Positions 11,045 to 21,408 of a stretch of 32,256 nt of DNA are shown in pieces. Positions within the stretch are counted from its first letter, which is position 1, and the number at the start of each line of letters is the position of its first letter. A program made the position numbers and the translations under genes. The notes below the pieces were generated by a model. It searched no databases. It saw nothing but the letters and a program-made list of their open reading frames with translations, and was not told where the DNA came from. The DNA is from an uncultured Burkholderiales bacterium. GTDB lineage: Bacteria; Pseudomonadota; Gammaproteobacteria; Burkholderiales; Burkholderiaceae_C. The DNA is taken from positions 1 through 32,256 of the forward strand of contig CALMYH010000005.1 of the NCBI GenBank assembly GCA_937873395.1. The letters run 5' to 3'.

Positions 11045-12146
11045 GCCTGGGTCTTCTCGAATTCGCGCATGTAGTCGACCAGCGCCTGCACGCCGGCCAG
11101 GGGCATGGCGTTGTACAGGCTGGCCCGCATGCCACCCACCGACTTGTGGCCTTTGAGCTGCAGCAGGCCGCGCTCCCGGGCGCCGCCGAGAAAGGCCTCG
11201 TTGCGCGACTCGTCACGCAGGAAAAACGGAATGTTCATGCGCGAACGGCAGTCCTTGGCCACCTTGTTGACATAGAAGCCGGACGCGTCAATGAAGTCGT
11301 ACAGCAGGCGGGCCTTTTCGCTGTTGCGCGCTTCCATGGCCGCGATGCCGTTGAGTTCGCCTTCGCGCTGGCGCTTGAGCCACTGGAAGGTCAACCCCGC
11401 CATGTAGATGCCATAGGTCGGTGGCGTGTTGTACATGGAGGCGTTGTCGGCCACCACCCGGTAGTCGAAGGCACTCGGGCAGATGGACAGCGCGTGTCCG
11501 AGCAGGTCCTCGCGGACCACGACCAGGGTCACACCGGCAGGCCCGAGGTTCTTCTGCGCGCCGCCGAAGGCCAGGCCGACGCGGCTCCAGTCGACGGGGC
11601 GCGACGCCACGTGGGACGAAAAGTCGATCACCAGCGGCGCGTCGCTGCCCAGGGCTTTGAGGTCCGGCAGTTCGTGGAACTCGATGCCGTGGATGGTCTC
11701 GTTGCTGCAGATGTGCACATAGCTGGCGCCCGGCGAGAGGCGCCAGGCGGCCGGGGCGGGCAGGGTGGTGTGGCCGTCCGCCTCGTTGCTGGCAGCCAGG
11801 TTCACCGGCGCGTACTTGCGGGCTTCCTTGGCCGACTTCTGGCTCCAGCCGCCGGTCACCACCACATCCACCGCCCCGCCGCGGGAGAGGTTCATCGGCA
11901 CGATGGCGTTCTCGGCCAGGCCACCCCCCTGCATGAACAGGATGCGGAACTCAGCGGGCACCGCCAGCAGTTCCCGCAGGTCGGCCTCGGCCTGGCTGGC
12001 GATGGACATGAACTCCTTGCCGCGGTGGCTCATCTCCATCACGCCCATGCCGCTGCCGTGCCAGTCCAGCATTTCGGCGGCGGCCTGCTGCAGCACTTCT
12101 TCGGGCATGGCGGCCGGCCCGGCCGAGAAGTTGTAGGGGCGGACGG

Positions 12147-12150
<4 letters not shown>
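11041..12150 (-). CDS. serC: Phosphoserine aminotransferase
   Basis: Transfers an amino group from glutamate to 3-phosphohydroxypyruvate in serine synthesis and also serves pyridoxal phosphate synthesis. The 369-residue class-V aminotransferase begins with the typical [18 protein letters not shown], has [10 protein letters not shown], the glycine-rich [10 protein letters not shown], and the PLP-binding Lys in [14 protein letters not shown] (K200). The length matches the family (~360). The start ATG overlaps the gyrA stop by four bases and the stop overlaps the pheA start by four bases, so gyrA-serC-pheA form a tightly coupled set. Confidence 0.96.
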
Positions 12151-14777
<2,627 letters not shown>

Positions 14778-14821
14778 GGAAAGGCGGTCTGCAAAGGGGC
14801 GAGCGAATGAGGCAACCCTTC

Positions 14822-14849
14822 ATTTTAGTGCCTAGGTGTACATCGCCAA
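14822..14849 (-). promoter_or_regulatory. Probable sigma-70 promoter of gyrA
   Basis: Read on the minus strand, TTGGCG (14849-14844) and TAAAAT (14827-14822) are separated by 16 bases. This would start transcription about 35-40 bases before the gyrA ATG. The -10 matches five of six consensus bases and the -35 matches four. No other good candidate was seen for the head of the cluster. Confidence 0.55.
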
Positions 14850-14872
14850 TCCCGCGTCATTTGTTGTGTCAC

Positions 14873-14884
14873 TGCAACGTTGCA
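14873..14884. repeat. 12-bp perfect palindrome between gyrA and the OmpA-family gene
   Basis: TGCAACGTTGCA is a perfect palindrome in the 260-bp divergent gap, about 25 bases upstream of the gyrA -35 box and about 150 bases from the outer membrane protein start. It could be an operator for either gene, but no regulator can be named. The rest of this gap holds the gyrA promoter and the leader of the OmpA-family gene; no gene is seen in it. Confidence 0.35.
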
Positions 14885-15037
14885 AAGGCCGAATTCGCAC
14901 GAAGCAACTCCACCTTGCCTGCGACACGGATGAATACTTCGGTTGTGGCACAATCTTTCTCAGACCTGTCAGGTGGTGGTCATCTGGCGCGTTATCTTCA
15001 ACTCGCATTCCCAGTGCGTCCAACCAAGAGGATTACC

Positions 15038-15700
15038 ATGAAGAAGTTGAACAAAGTGGCAATGTTGTTCGCTGCTGTCGCCGTGGCCGGTGCTGCTGGC
15101 GCCCAGACCGTCGACAACTGGCGTGCTGCCGATGGCACCGTCTGGAAGAACGGCACCAACGAACTCTGCTGGCGCAACGCTGGCTGGACCCCCGCCACCG
15201 CCGCTCAGGGTTGCGACGGCGCTATCGTGCCCAAGGCCGCTCCGGCACCTGCTCCGGCACCGGCTCCGGCTCCGGCAGCGGCGCCCGCTCCGGCACCCGC
15301 TCCGGCACCCGCTCCGGCACCGGCCCCCGCAGCTGCGGCTGCGGCTGCCAAAGTGACCTACGCCGCCGATGCTTTCTTCGACTTCGACAAGGCTGTGCTC
15401 AAGCCCGAAGGCAAGGCCAAGCTCGACGATCTGGTCGAGAAGGTCAAGGGCATCAACCTGGAAGTGGTGATTGCCGTGGGCCACACCGACTCCACCGGCC
15501 CCGCCACCTATAACCAGCGTCTGTCGGTGCGCCGCGCCGAAGCCGTCAAGGCTTACCTGGTGAGCAAGGGCATTGAAGCCAACCGCGTGTACACCGAAGG
15601 CAAGGGCCTGACCCAGCCGGTCGCTGACAACAGCACCCGCGAAGGCCGCGCCAAGAACCGCCGCGTGGAAGTGGAAGTGGTGGGCACCCGCGCCAACTGA
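15038..15700 (+). CDS. OmpA-family outer membrane / peptidoglycan-binding protein
   Basis: A 220-residue exported protein that probably tethers the outer membrane to peptidoglycan. It has a signal peptide (MKKLNKVAMLFAAVAVAGAAGA, cleaved before QTVDNW), a short domain with two cysteines (WKNGTNELCWRNAGW...GCDG), a long Pro-Ala linker (about residues 66-106), and a C-terminal OmpA domain: VTYAADAFFDFDKAVLKPEGKAKL, GHTDSTG, NQRLSVRRAEAVKAYL and NSTREGRAKNRRVEVEV, with the diaminopimelate-binding Asp and Arg. There is no OmpA beta-barrel, so it is of the small type common in Burkholderiales. The ATG at 15038 is preceded by AGAGGA; the frame is open further upstream but lacks a signal peptide. 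A strong terminator follows, so the gene is transcribed alone. Confidence 0.92.
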   Translation: MKKLNKVAMLFAAVAVAGAAGAQTVDNWRAADGTVWKNGTNELCWRNAGWTPATAAQGCDGAIVPKAAPAPAPAPAPAPAAAPAPAPAPAPAPAPAPAAAAAAAKVTYAADAFFDFDKAVLKPEGKAKLDDLVEKVKGINLEVVIAVGHTDSTGPATYNQRLSVRRAEAVKAYLVSKGIEANRVYTEGKGLTQPVADNSTREGRAKNRRVEVEVVGTRAN

Positions 15701-15723
15701 TCGGACATCCTCCGACCTCAAAG

Positions 15724-15749
15724 AAACCGCGCTTCGGCGCGGTTTTTTT
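15724..15749 (+). terminator. Rho-independent terminator after the OmpA-family gene
   Basis: A 9-bp perfect stem (AAACCGCGC / GCGCGGTTT) with a TTCG tetraloop runs into seven consecutive T. It lies 23 bases after the stop codon and is a textbook intrinsic terminator that separates this gene from ubiG. Confidence 0.93.
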
Positions 15750-15772
15750 CTGGGCTGGTCATAATTCATGCC

Positions 15773-16483
15773 ATGGACAACAAGCTCAATGCCGATCCGG
15801 CCGAACTGGCCAAATTCTCCGACCTGGCTCACCGCTGGTGGGACCCGGAGAGTGAATTCCGTCCCCTGCACCAGATCAACCCCTTGCGCCTGAGCTGGAT
15901 CGACGGCCTGGCCAAGCTGTCGGGCAAGCAGGTCCTCGACATTGGCTGTGGTGGTGGCATCCTGTCCGACTCGATGGCCCGCCAGGGTGCCACCGTCACC
16001 GGCATCGACCTCTCGGTCAAGGCCTTGCGCGTGGCGCAGCTTCACGCCCTGGAGGTGGGGACACCCAACCTGTCGTTTCGCGAGATCAGCGCCGAGGACA
16101 TGGCGCGCGAACAGCCGGCGGCTTTCGACGTCGTGACCTGCATGGAAATGCTGGAGCACGTGCCCGACCCGGCTTCGGTGGTCAAGGCCTGCAGCACGCT
16201 GGTCAAGCCCGGCGGCTGGGTGTTCTTCTCCACCATCAGCCGCAATCCCAAGTCTTTCCTGTTTGCCATTGTCGGTGCCGAGTACGTGCTGAACCTGCTG
16301 CCGCGCGGCACCCACGAATATGCCAAGCTCATCCGCCCCAGCGAACTGGGCTCCTATTGCCGGGCCGCTGCCCTGGAGCTTCAGCAGACCCGAGGCATGG
16401 CCTACAACCCGCTGACCCGGCGCTACTGGCTCAACGACGACACCAGCGTGAACTACCTGTTGGCCACCCGAAAGCCGGCATGA
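15773..16483 (+). CDS. ubiG: Ubiquinone biosynthesis O-methyltransferase UbiG
   Basis: SAM-dependent enzyme that performs both O-methylations of the ubiquinone ring. The 236-residue protein has the family opening ([34 protein letters not shown]), SAM motif [17 protein letters not shown] (residues 54-62 core), the acidic residue after GATVTGID, and post-motifs [11 protein letters not shown] and [16 protein letters not shown]. The length matches E. coli UbiG (240). It starts 24 bases after the preceding terminator and its stop overlaps the ATG of the next gene by four bases, making a two-gene operon. Confidence 0.95.
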   Translation: MDNKLNADPAELAKFSDLAHRWWDPESEFRPLHQINPLRLSWIDGLAKLSGKQVLDIGCGGGILSDSMARQGATVTGIDLSVKALRVAQLHALEVGTPNLSFREISAEDMAREQPAAFDVVTCMEMLEHVPDPASVVKACSTLVKPGGWVFFSTISRNPKSFLFAIVGAEYVLNLLPRGTHEYAKLIRPSELGSYCRAAALELQQTRGMAYNPLTRRYWLNDDTSVNYLLATRKPA

Positions 16484-17157
16484 ACGCTGTGCGTTTCCCT
16501 GGCATCCGGGCGGTGCTGTTCGATCTGGACGGCACCTTGCTGGACAGCGCCCCCGATCTGGCGGCCGCGGCCGAACGCATGCGGGTACGGCGTGGGCTGG
16601 AACCCCTGGGGTTGCCGTCCTACCGGGCGCTGGCCAGCTCGGGGGCGCGCGGCATGCTGCAGCGGGCGTTTGGTCTCGGTCCCGACGATGAAGGCTTCGA
16701 AGCACTCAAGCAGGAGTTCTTCGGCGAGTACGAAACCGGTCTGACCGAGCATACCCGCGTGTTCGACGAGGTCGAGGATCTGCTCACGGCCCTGCTGGAC
16801 GCCGGCCTGCGCTGGGGTGTGGTGACCAACAAGTCCCAGCGCTTCACCTGGCCATTGACCCGCTCGATGGCCTTGTTCGAGACCGCCGAGACCGTCATCT
16901 GTGGCGACACCACCCCCCACGCCAAACCGCACCCGGCGCCCTTGCTGGAGGCCGCCAGCCAGATGCGGGTGCCAGCGCGGTCCTGCATCTACGTGGGGGA
17001 CGACCTGCGCGACATCCTGGCCGGCCGCTCGGCCGGCATGGGCACGGTGGCGGCGCTCTATGGTTACCTGGGTCTCGGACCGCCGGTCAGCGACTGGGGA
17101 GCAGACGCGGCCATCGAAACTCCGCTGCAGGTCTTGAAATTGCTCGAACTGCCTTAA
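16480..17157 (+). CDS. HAD-superfamily phosphatase (Gph/MupP-like)
   Basis: A 225-residue HAD subfamily IA hydrolase. Motif I is [10 protein letters not shown] with the nucleophile D15 and the acid/base D17; motif II is TNKSQ; motif III is in the AKPHPAPLL segment with its Lys; motif IV is VGDDLRDI. A helical cap domain lies between motifs I and II. It is usually annotated phosphoglycolate phosphatase (Gph). In Pseudomonas, however, the HAD gene directly after ubiG is mupP, an N-acetylmuramate-6-phosphate phosphatase of cell-wall recycling, and the same placement here makes MupP an equal alternative. The ATG overlaps the ubiG stop (ATGA). The last codons overlap the proposed ssrA promoter. 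Confidence 0.88.
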   Translation: MNAVRFPGIRAVLFDLDGTLLDSAPDLAAAAERMRVRRGLEPLGLPSYRALASSGARGMLQRAFGLGPDDEGFEALKQEFFGEYETGLTEHTRVFDEVEDLLTALLDAGLRWGVVTNKSQRFTWPLTRSMALFETAETVICGDTTPHAKPHPAPLLEAASQMRVPARSCIYVGDDLRDILAGRSAGMGTVAALYGYLGLGPPVSDWGADAAIETPLQVLKLLELP

Positions 17158-17160
17158 GAT
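17134..17160 (+). promoter_or_regulatory. Candidate ssrA promoter
   Basis: TTGAAA (17134-17139) and TAAGAT (17155-17160) are 15 bases apart and end 10 bases before the mature tmRNA 5' end. Spacing is on the short side, so confidence is modest. It lies inside the 3' end of the phosphatase gene. Confidence 0.45.
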
Positions 17161-17170
17161 AGCGGGTACA

Positions 17171-17547
17171 GGGGCTGCACTGGTTTCGACGTGGGTTCGG
17201 GCACGCAGCAGGGCATGTCGAGGTTCTGTCACCTCGTTAAACCGCAGAAAAAAACTAACTGCAAACGACGAACGTTTCGCACTCGCCGCTTAATCCGGTG
17301 AGCCTTGCAACAGCAGGCCGATAGGCTGGGCAAGGGCGGTCGCAAGACTGTCCAGGCTGCAAGGGAATTTTTATCGGCTGGCTTCGCGTCGGGTACCTTG
17401 GCGCGGGGTAAGAAAAAAGGGTGCTGGTTGCCTGCGTAGCGTGTCGCTGCGCGACGCGGGTGGCGAGATCCAAATCAGACGACTACACATGTAGAACTGC
17501 GCGAAGAAGGCTTGCGGACGGGGGTTCAAATCCCCCCAGCTCCACCA
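17171..17547 (+). ncRNA. ssrA: Transfer-messenger RNA (tmRNA)
   Basis: tmRNA rescues stalled ribosomes by trans-translation with SmpB. The 5' end GGGGCUG pairs with CAGCUCC at the 3' end, which is followed by ACCA, forming the alanine-tRNA-like acceptor stem. The T-arm sequence GGGGGTTCAAATCCCCC is complete. The tag reading frame starts at GCA 17261 and runs to TAA 17291-17293, encoding ANDERFALAA, a form typical of betaproteobacteria. It is a one-piece tmRNA of 377 bases. The gene is intact even though an integrase gene follows directly, as expected when an element inserts at the 3' end and restores it. Confidence 0.97.
17515..17547 (+). other. Probable left attachment site (3' end of ssrA)
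   Basis: The T-arm and acceptor end of ssrA is a well-known target of tyrosine integrases, and an integrase gene begins 171 bases downstream in the same direction. A direct repeat of this segment should mark the other end of the element. I could not find a second copy up to 32256. The exact crossover core cannot be fixed from this window. Confidence 0.6.
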
Positions 17548-17659
17548 ATACAGGGTTTCTTGGGGTCATATGAGGCCAAAAAACCCAAGAAAATCAATCA
17601 TCTAGCTTCATGCCAGGTGTACAAAAGGCCATGTGAGGCCGCTTGCATCCATCTCTTGC

Positions 17660-17718
17660 CCGGGTAACAATCCGGGTAACTGGACCGGATTACCCGGTTC
17701 GCCAAGAGAGTTACCCGG
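17660..17718. repeat. Four copies of CCGGGTAA(C) upstream of the integrase gene
   Basis: Two direct copies of CCGGGTAAC (17660-17668, 17672-17680) are followed by two inverted copies, TTACCCGG (17690-17697) and GTTACCCGG (17710-17718), the last touching the integrase ATG. A fifth inverted copy lies in the coding region at 18057-18065. Clustered short repeats next to the attachment site are typical of integrase arm-type sites or of an autoregulatory operator. The role is inference; the repeats are directly seen. The remaining ~110 bases after ssrA show no gene. Confidence 0.6.
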
Positions 17719-19002
17719 ATGCCAGCGACAGATCTACTCACCGACAAAGCCATCCAGGCCACCTTCAAGGCGGTCACTGCCGCGGGCAAGGCACGCAAAC
17801 TCAGTGACGGTGCCGGCCTGGTCCTTGATGTGAGACCAACCGGATCAGGGTGGTGGCGCCTGCGTTTCTGGCGCGATGGCAAGGAGGGCATGCTCAGCCT
17901 GGGCACCTATCCAGACGTGACATTGAAGGCAGCCAGGCGCAAGCGGGACGAGGCCAGGGCGGCTTGGGCCAACGGTGAAGATCTGAGCGAGCGTCGCAAG
18001 GCGGAGAAGGCCGAGCGCGCGCGAAAGCGCCAGGCCGAGGACCTGGAGGCGGCTGGGTTACCCGGCCCCGGCACCTTCGAGTTTGTGGCGCGCGAGTGGC
18101 TGGAAATCAAACACCGACCGGCAGTGTCCGGGGGGCATGCAAAGACCACCCAGACCCGCCTGGAGAAGATGGTGTTCCCCTGGTTGGGACGCCGGCCCAT
18201 CGGCGAGATCGAGCCGCCTGAGCTGCTGGCCTGCCTGCGCAAGATCGAGGCCCGTGGCGCGCTGGAGACCACCCACCGGGTCAAGGACGCTTGCAGCCAG
18301 GTTTTCCGCTTCGGGGTCTCCATAGGGGTGTGCGCTCGGAATCCCGCGGCAGATCTGCGCGAGGCTCTCAAGCCGGTGCCTGTTCGCCATTTCGCTGCCG
18401 TGGTGGACCCGGATGGGACGAAAAAGCTGCTGCGCGACATCGCGGGGTACCGAGGCAACCCAGTCACGTGCGCCGCACTGCAGTTGTCGGCACTTTTGCT
18501 GCTGCGACCGGGGGAGCTGCGGCGGATGGAATGGGGCTGGGTGGATTTCGGGACATCCACGCTCACGGTGCCCTCGGAAATGATGAAGCGCCGCCGGTAC
18601 GAGAAAGAGCATGGACCCGACCACATAGTGCCTCTGGCGCCGCAGGCCGTGGCCATCCTCAAGGAATTGCACCCGCTAACGGAGCACTCCCGGTACGTTT
18701 TTCCGAGCCTGCTGACACGCGAAAAGCCCATGTCCGACAACACGGTGCGTTCAGCCCTGCGCCGACTGGGGTACGGGAACGACGAGATGACTGCACACGG
18801 ATTCAGGGCCATGGCCAGGACGCTGATCGCGGAAGAGCTCGAAGTCGCTCCAGAGGTCATTGAGGCCCAACTCGCACACCAAGTTTCTGACCCCTTGGGT
18901 CGCGCCTACAACCGCACGCAGTACCTGGCCCAGCGTCGCGAAATGATGACGAAGTGGGCCGACTACCTTGATCAGCTCCAATGCACTACTGAGGGATCCT
19001 GA
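17719..19002 (+). CDS. int: Tyrosine-type site-specific integrase (P4 family, DUF4102 arm-binding domain)
   Basis: Integrates and, with an excisionase, excises the island at ssrA. The 427-residue protein has an N-terminal arm-site-binding domain (residues ~1-95; KLSDGAGLVLDVRPTGSGWWRLRFW, LGTYPDVTLKAARRKRDEARA), a SAM-like core-binding domain (~118-215) and a C-terminal catalytic domain. The catalytic residues are visible: R263 (LLLRPGELRRMEW), H360 and R363 (TAHGFRAMARTL), H387 (QLAHQ) and the nucleophile Y397 (GRAYNRTQYL). All are present, so it is probably active. P4-type integrases commonly use tRNA or tmRNA 3' ends. The ATG is preceded by GAGAG eight bases upstream and overlaps the repeat cluster, suggesting self-regulation. 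Confidence 0.95.
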   Translation: MPATDLLTDKAIQATFKAVTAAGKARKLSDGAGLVLDVRPTGSGWWRLRFWRDGKEGMLSLGTYPDVTLKAARRKRDEARAAWANGEDLSERRKAEKAERARKRQAEDLEAAGLPGPGTFEFVAREWLEIKHRPAVSGGHAKTTQTRLEKMVFPWLGRRPIGEIEPPELLACLRKIEARGALETTHRVKDACSQVFRFGVSIGVCARNPAADLREALKPVPVRHFAAVVDPDGTKKLLRDIAGYRGNPVTCAALQLSALLLLRPGELRRMEWGWVDFGTSTLTVPSEMMKRRRYEKEHGPDHIVPLAPQAVAILKELHPLTEHSRYVFPSLLTREKPMSDNTVRSALRRLGYGNDEMTAHGFRAMARTLIAEELEVAPEVIEAQLAHQVSDPLGRAYNRTQYLAQRREMMTKWADYLDQLQCTTEGS

Positions 19003-19003
19003 G

Positions 19004-19711
19004 ATGAACAACGCACGACCTGATCCTGTTCCTGTTCCGGACGAAAGTGGGTGGCCAAGGCCAGAGGATCTAGAGGGGCTAACGGATGAAGAGATTTGTG
19101 AGACCTTGATCCGAGCGTCACGAGCCAAAAGTGGGTGGCCAAGGCCAGAGGATCTAGGGGCGCCAACGGATGAAGAGATTTGTGAGGCCGTGAACCGAGC
19201 GTCACCAGCCGCGCAAATCGCGTTTACAGATGCAGCGAGCGAGCTGTTTTTCGCGAAATGGCTATGTGGCAATAAGACGCCATGGCGCCAACAGGTATGT
19301 GACCATCGAGCTGCCGGCGGCATGGGGCAAGTCGAACTTGAGGTTGTCGATTCCGATGGCAAACCGAGGGCGCAGATGGTTTACATGGACCTCAGATCTG
19401 TACCCAACAAGGATGTCGCCCGGCTTTTCGCCGCGGTGGCCAGATTGGCGAAGGCGATGAATATGGTTGAGGCTGATGCCAAGAAAAAGACCATGGAGAG
19501 CCAAAAGAAGGCGACCGCCGCTGGAGAAAAGCACAAGGATTCCCGAGCTTTGGGGGAATGGGCGAAGGCAAACGCTCGTTCGGGGAACAAGGAAGAGGCT
19601 CGACGGCTTCATAGGTCAATGCCAGAGGAAGTCCTCATCTTGGCAAGTGGGCTGGTGGATCCTGAGCGCGTCATCTACGATGCCATCAGAAAGAAGAGGA
19701 AATCCATCTGA
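19004..19711 (+). CDS. Hypothetical protein with a tandem 28-residue repeat
   Basis: Not recognised. The 235-residue soluble protein starts two bases after the integrase stop, with a GAGGG site upstream. Near its N-terminus a 28-residue unit beginning SGWPRPEDL and containing TDEEICE occurs twice in tandem (about residues 15-70); the two DNA copies are nearly identical, so the duplication is recent. The middle part (GQVELEVVDSDGKPRAQMVYMDLRSV) looks like a beta-rich domain. The C-terminal half is helical and very basic (KKKTMESQKKATAAGEKHKDSR..., AIRKKRKSI), with no membrane segment. Position directly after int suggests a satellite or prophage gene, perhaps a regulator. No function is claimed. 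Confidence 0.75.
   Translation: MNNARPDPVPVPDESGWPRPEDLEGLTDEEICETLIRASRAKSGWPRPEDLGAPTDEEICEAVNRASPAAQIAFTDAASELFFAKWLCGNKTPWRQQVCDHRAAGGMGQVELEVVDSDGKPRAQMVYMDLRSVPNKDVARLFAAVARLAKAMNMVEADAKKKTMESQKKATAAGEKHKDSRALGEWAKANARSGNKEEARRLHRSMPEEVLILASGLVDPERVIYDAIRKKRKSI
19046..19213 (+). repeat. Tandem duplication of an 84-bp coding unit
   Basis: Unit 1 (19046-19129) and unit 2 (19130 to about 19213) share long identical stretches, including AGTGGGTGGCCAAGGCCAGA and ACGGATGAAGAGATTTGTGA. The unit is a multiple of three, so the reading frame is kept. Copy number could vary between strains by slippage or recombination. Confidence 0.85.
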
Positions 19712-19714
19712 GTG

Positions 19715-19741
19715 CGATACATCTGCAACGCAGATGTATCG
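19715..19741 (+). other. Perfect 12-bp hairpin after the repeat-containing gene
   Basis: CGATACATCTGC and its exact complement GCAGATGTATCG are separated by AAC and start four bases after the stop codon. Only three T follow, so as an intrinsic terminator it is weak. It lies about 70 bases ahead of the AlpA-like regulator gene and could equally be an operator. Confidence 0.55.
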
Positions 19742-19813
19742 TTTGCATTGCACGCGTACAGAATCTGAAGGATTACGGGCAGCATCTTCCCCATGTACTT
19801 CATGAGGTCAGAA

Positions 19814-20197
19814 ATGCTTTCCAATGCCCAAGACTCGAATTCGCCAGCGTCCGTGCCTGTGGCACGACAGGCGGGCACTCCGGCCGAACTGGCTGACGTA
19901 GCGCTGATCGCCGCGCGAGGCTGTGCCGCCACCGGGGACATGTCGATTTCCCAGTGGCATGCCCTGGTGCGTGAGCGCATCGCGCCGCAGCCCGTGATTC
20001 GGCGCAGCCGCTATACGCGCTGGTCCCTTTCCGAAGTCCGCAGCTTCTTCTTGGAGTTTGCCACCAAGAAGCAGGACGATCTCGGACAGTGCGCGGTGAT
20101 GGAGAGGGCCCGGAGGGCGAGTCAGGCCTCCAAACGCAAGCGGCAAGCTGGCGGACCCGCCCTGCATCAGGATTGCCGCCATGGCCAAGGCTCGTAA
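19814..20197 (+). CDS. AlpA-like helix-turn-helix regulator / excisionase
   Basis: A 127-residue protein whose centre (residues ~30-82, MSISQWHALVRERIAPQPVIRRSRYTRWSLSEVRSFF) has the layout of AlpA/MerR-like winged helices: a recognition helix, then P-x-P and a basic strand, then R-W-x-L-S-E-V. AlpA proteins control integrase or excision genes in P4-like satellites and other islands. The C-terminus is basic (RRASQASKRKRQAGG). The ATG at 19814 has AGGT five bases upstream; an ATG at 19793 in the same frame lacks a ribosome site. The 3' end overlaps the next small ORF by 17 bases. Call by motif shape only, so moderate confidence. Confidence 0.65.
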   Translation: MLSNAQDSNSPASVPVARQAGTPAELADVALIAARGCAATGDMSISQWHALVRERIAPQPVIRRSRYTRWSLSEVRSFFLEFATKKQDDLGQCAVMERARRASQASKRKRQAGGPALHQDCRHGQGS

Positions 20198-20348
20198 ATC
20201 TGGCCTGGGTAAGGCGGCGTGCTACTGCGGTCCCGGGCGGGTACCCAGCCGAAGCTACATGTGCGTGACGTGCGCCAAGTTCACGCTCATCGCCAAGCTG
20301 GTGGCCCGGAGAGCTCCGTACCTCTATCAGGAGCAGAGGCCCGTATGA
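20181..20348 (+). CDS. Small 55-residue protein with two cysteine pairs (zinc-ribbon-like)
   Basis: A small ORF encoding MAKARKSGLGKAACYCGPG... with CYC near residues 14-16 and CVTC near residues 28-31, the spacing of a compact zinc-binding knuckle. AGGA lies eight bases before the ATG. It overlaps the AlpA-like gene by 17 bases and its stop overlaps the next ATG (ATGA). The rest is basic (RKSGLGK, KLVARR). No family is recognised; small zinc proteins of this kind are common in phage early regions. It is supported mainly by the overlap chain and the ribosome site. Confidence 0.6.
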   Translation: MAKARKSGLGKAACYCGPGRVPSRSYMCVTCAKFTLIAKLVARRAPYLYQEQRPV

Positions 20349-20529
20349 CTCCGGAAGAAACCAAGCGCTGGTCGACTCTTCAAGCCCGGGCCGCCCTGGC
20401 CGGTCACACGTGCCACCTCGATGGCGCCGGCCGCATCGTGTTGGCGCGCTGGGGTCGCTGCATGGCGTTCGGCAGTCTCGCCCAGGCTGAAGCGTGGCTG
20501 GCCCGGGTCAGTGGGAAGGTGGTCGTCTG

Positions 20530-20530
<1 letters not shown>
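20345..20530 (+). CDS. Small 61-residue hypothetical protein
   Basis: Encodes MTPEETKRWSTLQARAALAG... ending WLARVSGKVVV. The pattern of a helix followed by two short strands (GHTCHLDGAGRIVLARWGRCMAF) suggests a small folded domain, but no family is recognised. It starts inside the stop of the preceding ORF (ATGA) and its own stop overlaps the ATG of the replication initiator by one base, so it is part of a tightly packed early operon. Reality is supported by this packing and by plausible codon use; function is unknown. Confidence 0.6.

Positions 20531-21400
<870 letters not shown>

Positions 21401-21408
<8 letters not shown>

Noticed and set aside
15238-15342. GCTCCGGCACCC-type repeats as a CRISPR or mobile repeat
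   Set aside because: They encode the Pro-Ala linker of the OmpA-family protein; no spacers are present. No CRISPR array was seen anywhere in the window.
14969-16705. 578-residue open frame on the minus strand across the OmpA-family gene, ubiG and the phosphatase
   Set aside because: It is the antisense shadow of three firmly identified genes and has low-complexity Arg/Ser stretches opposite the Pro-Ala linker.
17556-17592. 9-bp inverted repeat after ssrA as a terminator
   Set aside because: The loop is 19 bases long and no T tract follows on either strand; it may lie within the attachment region, but no role can be supported.
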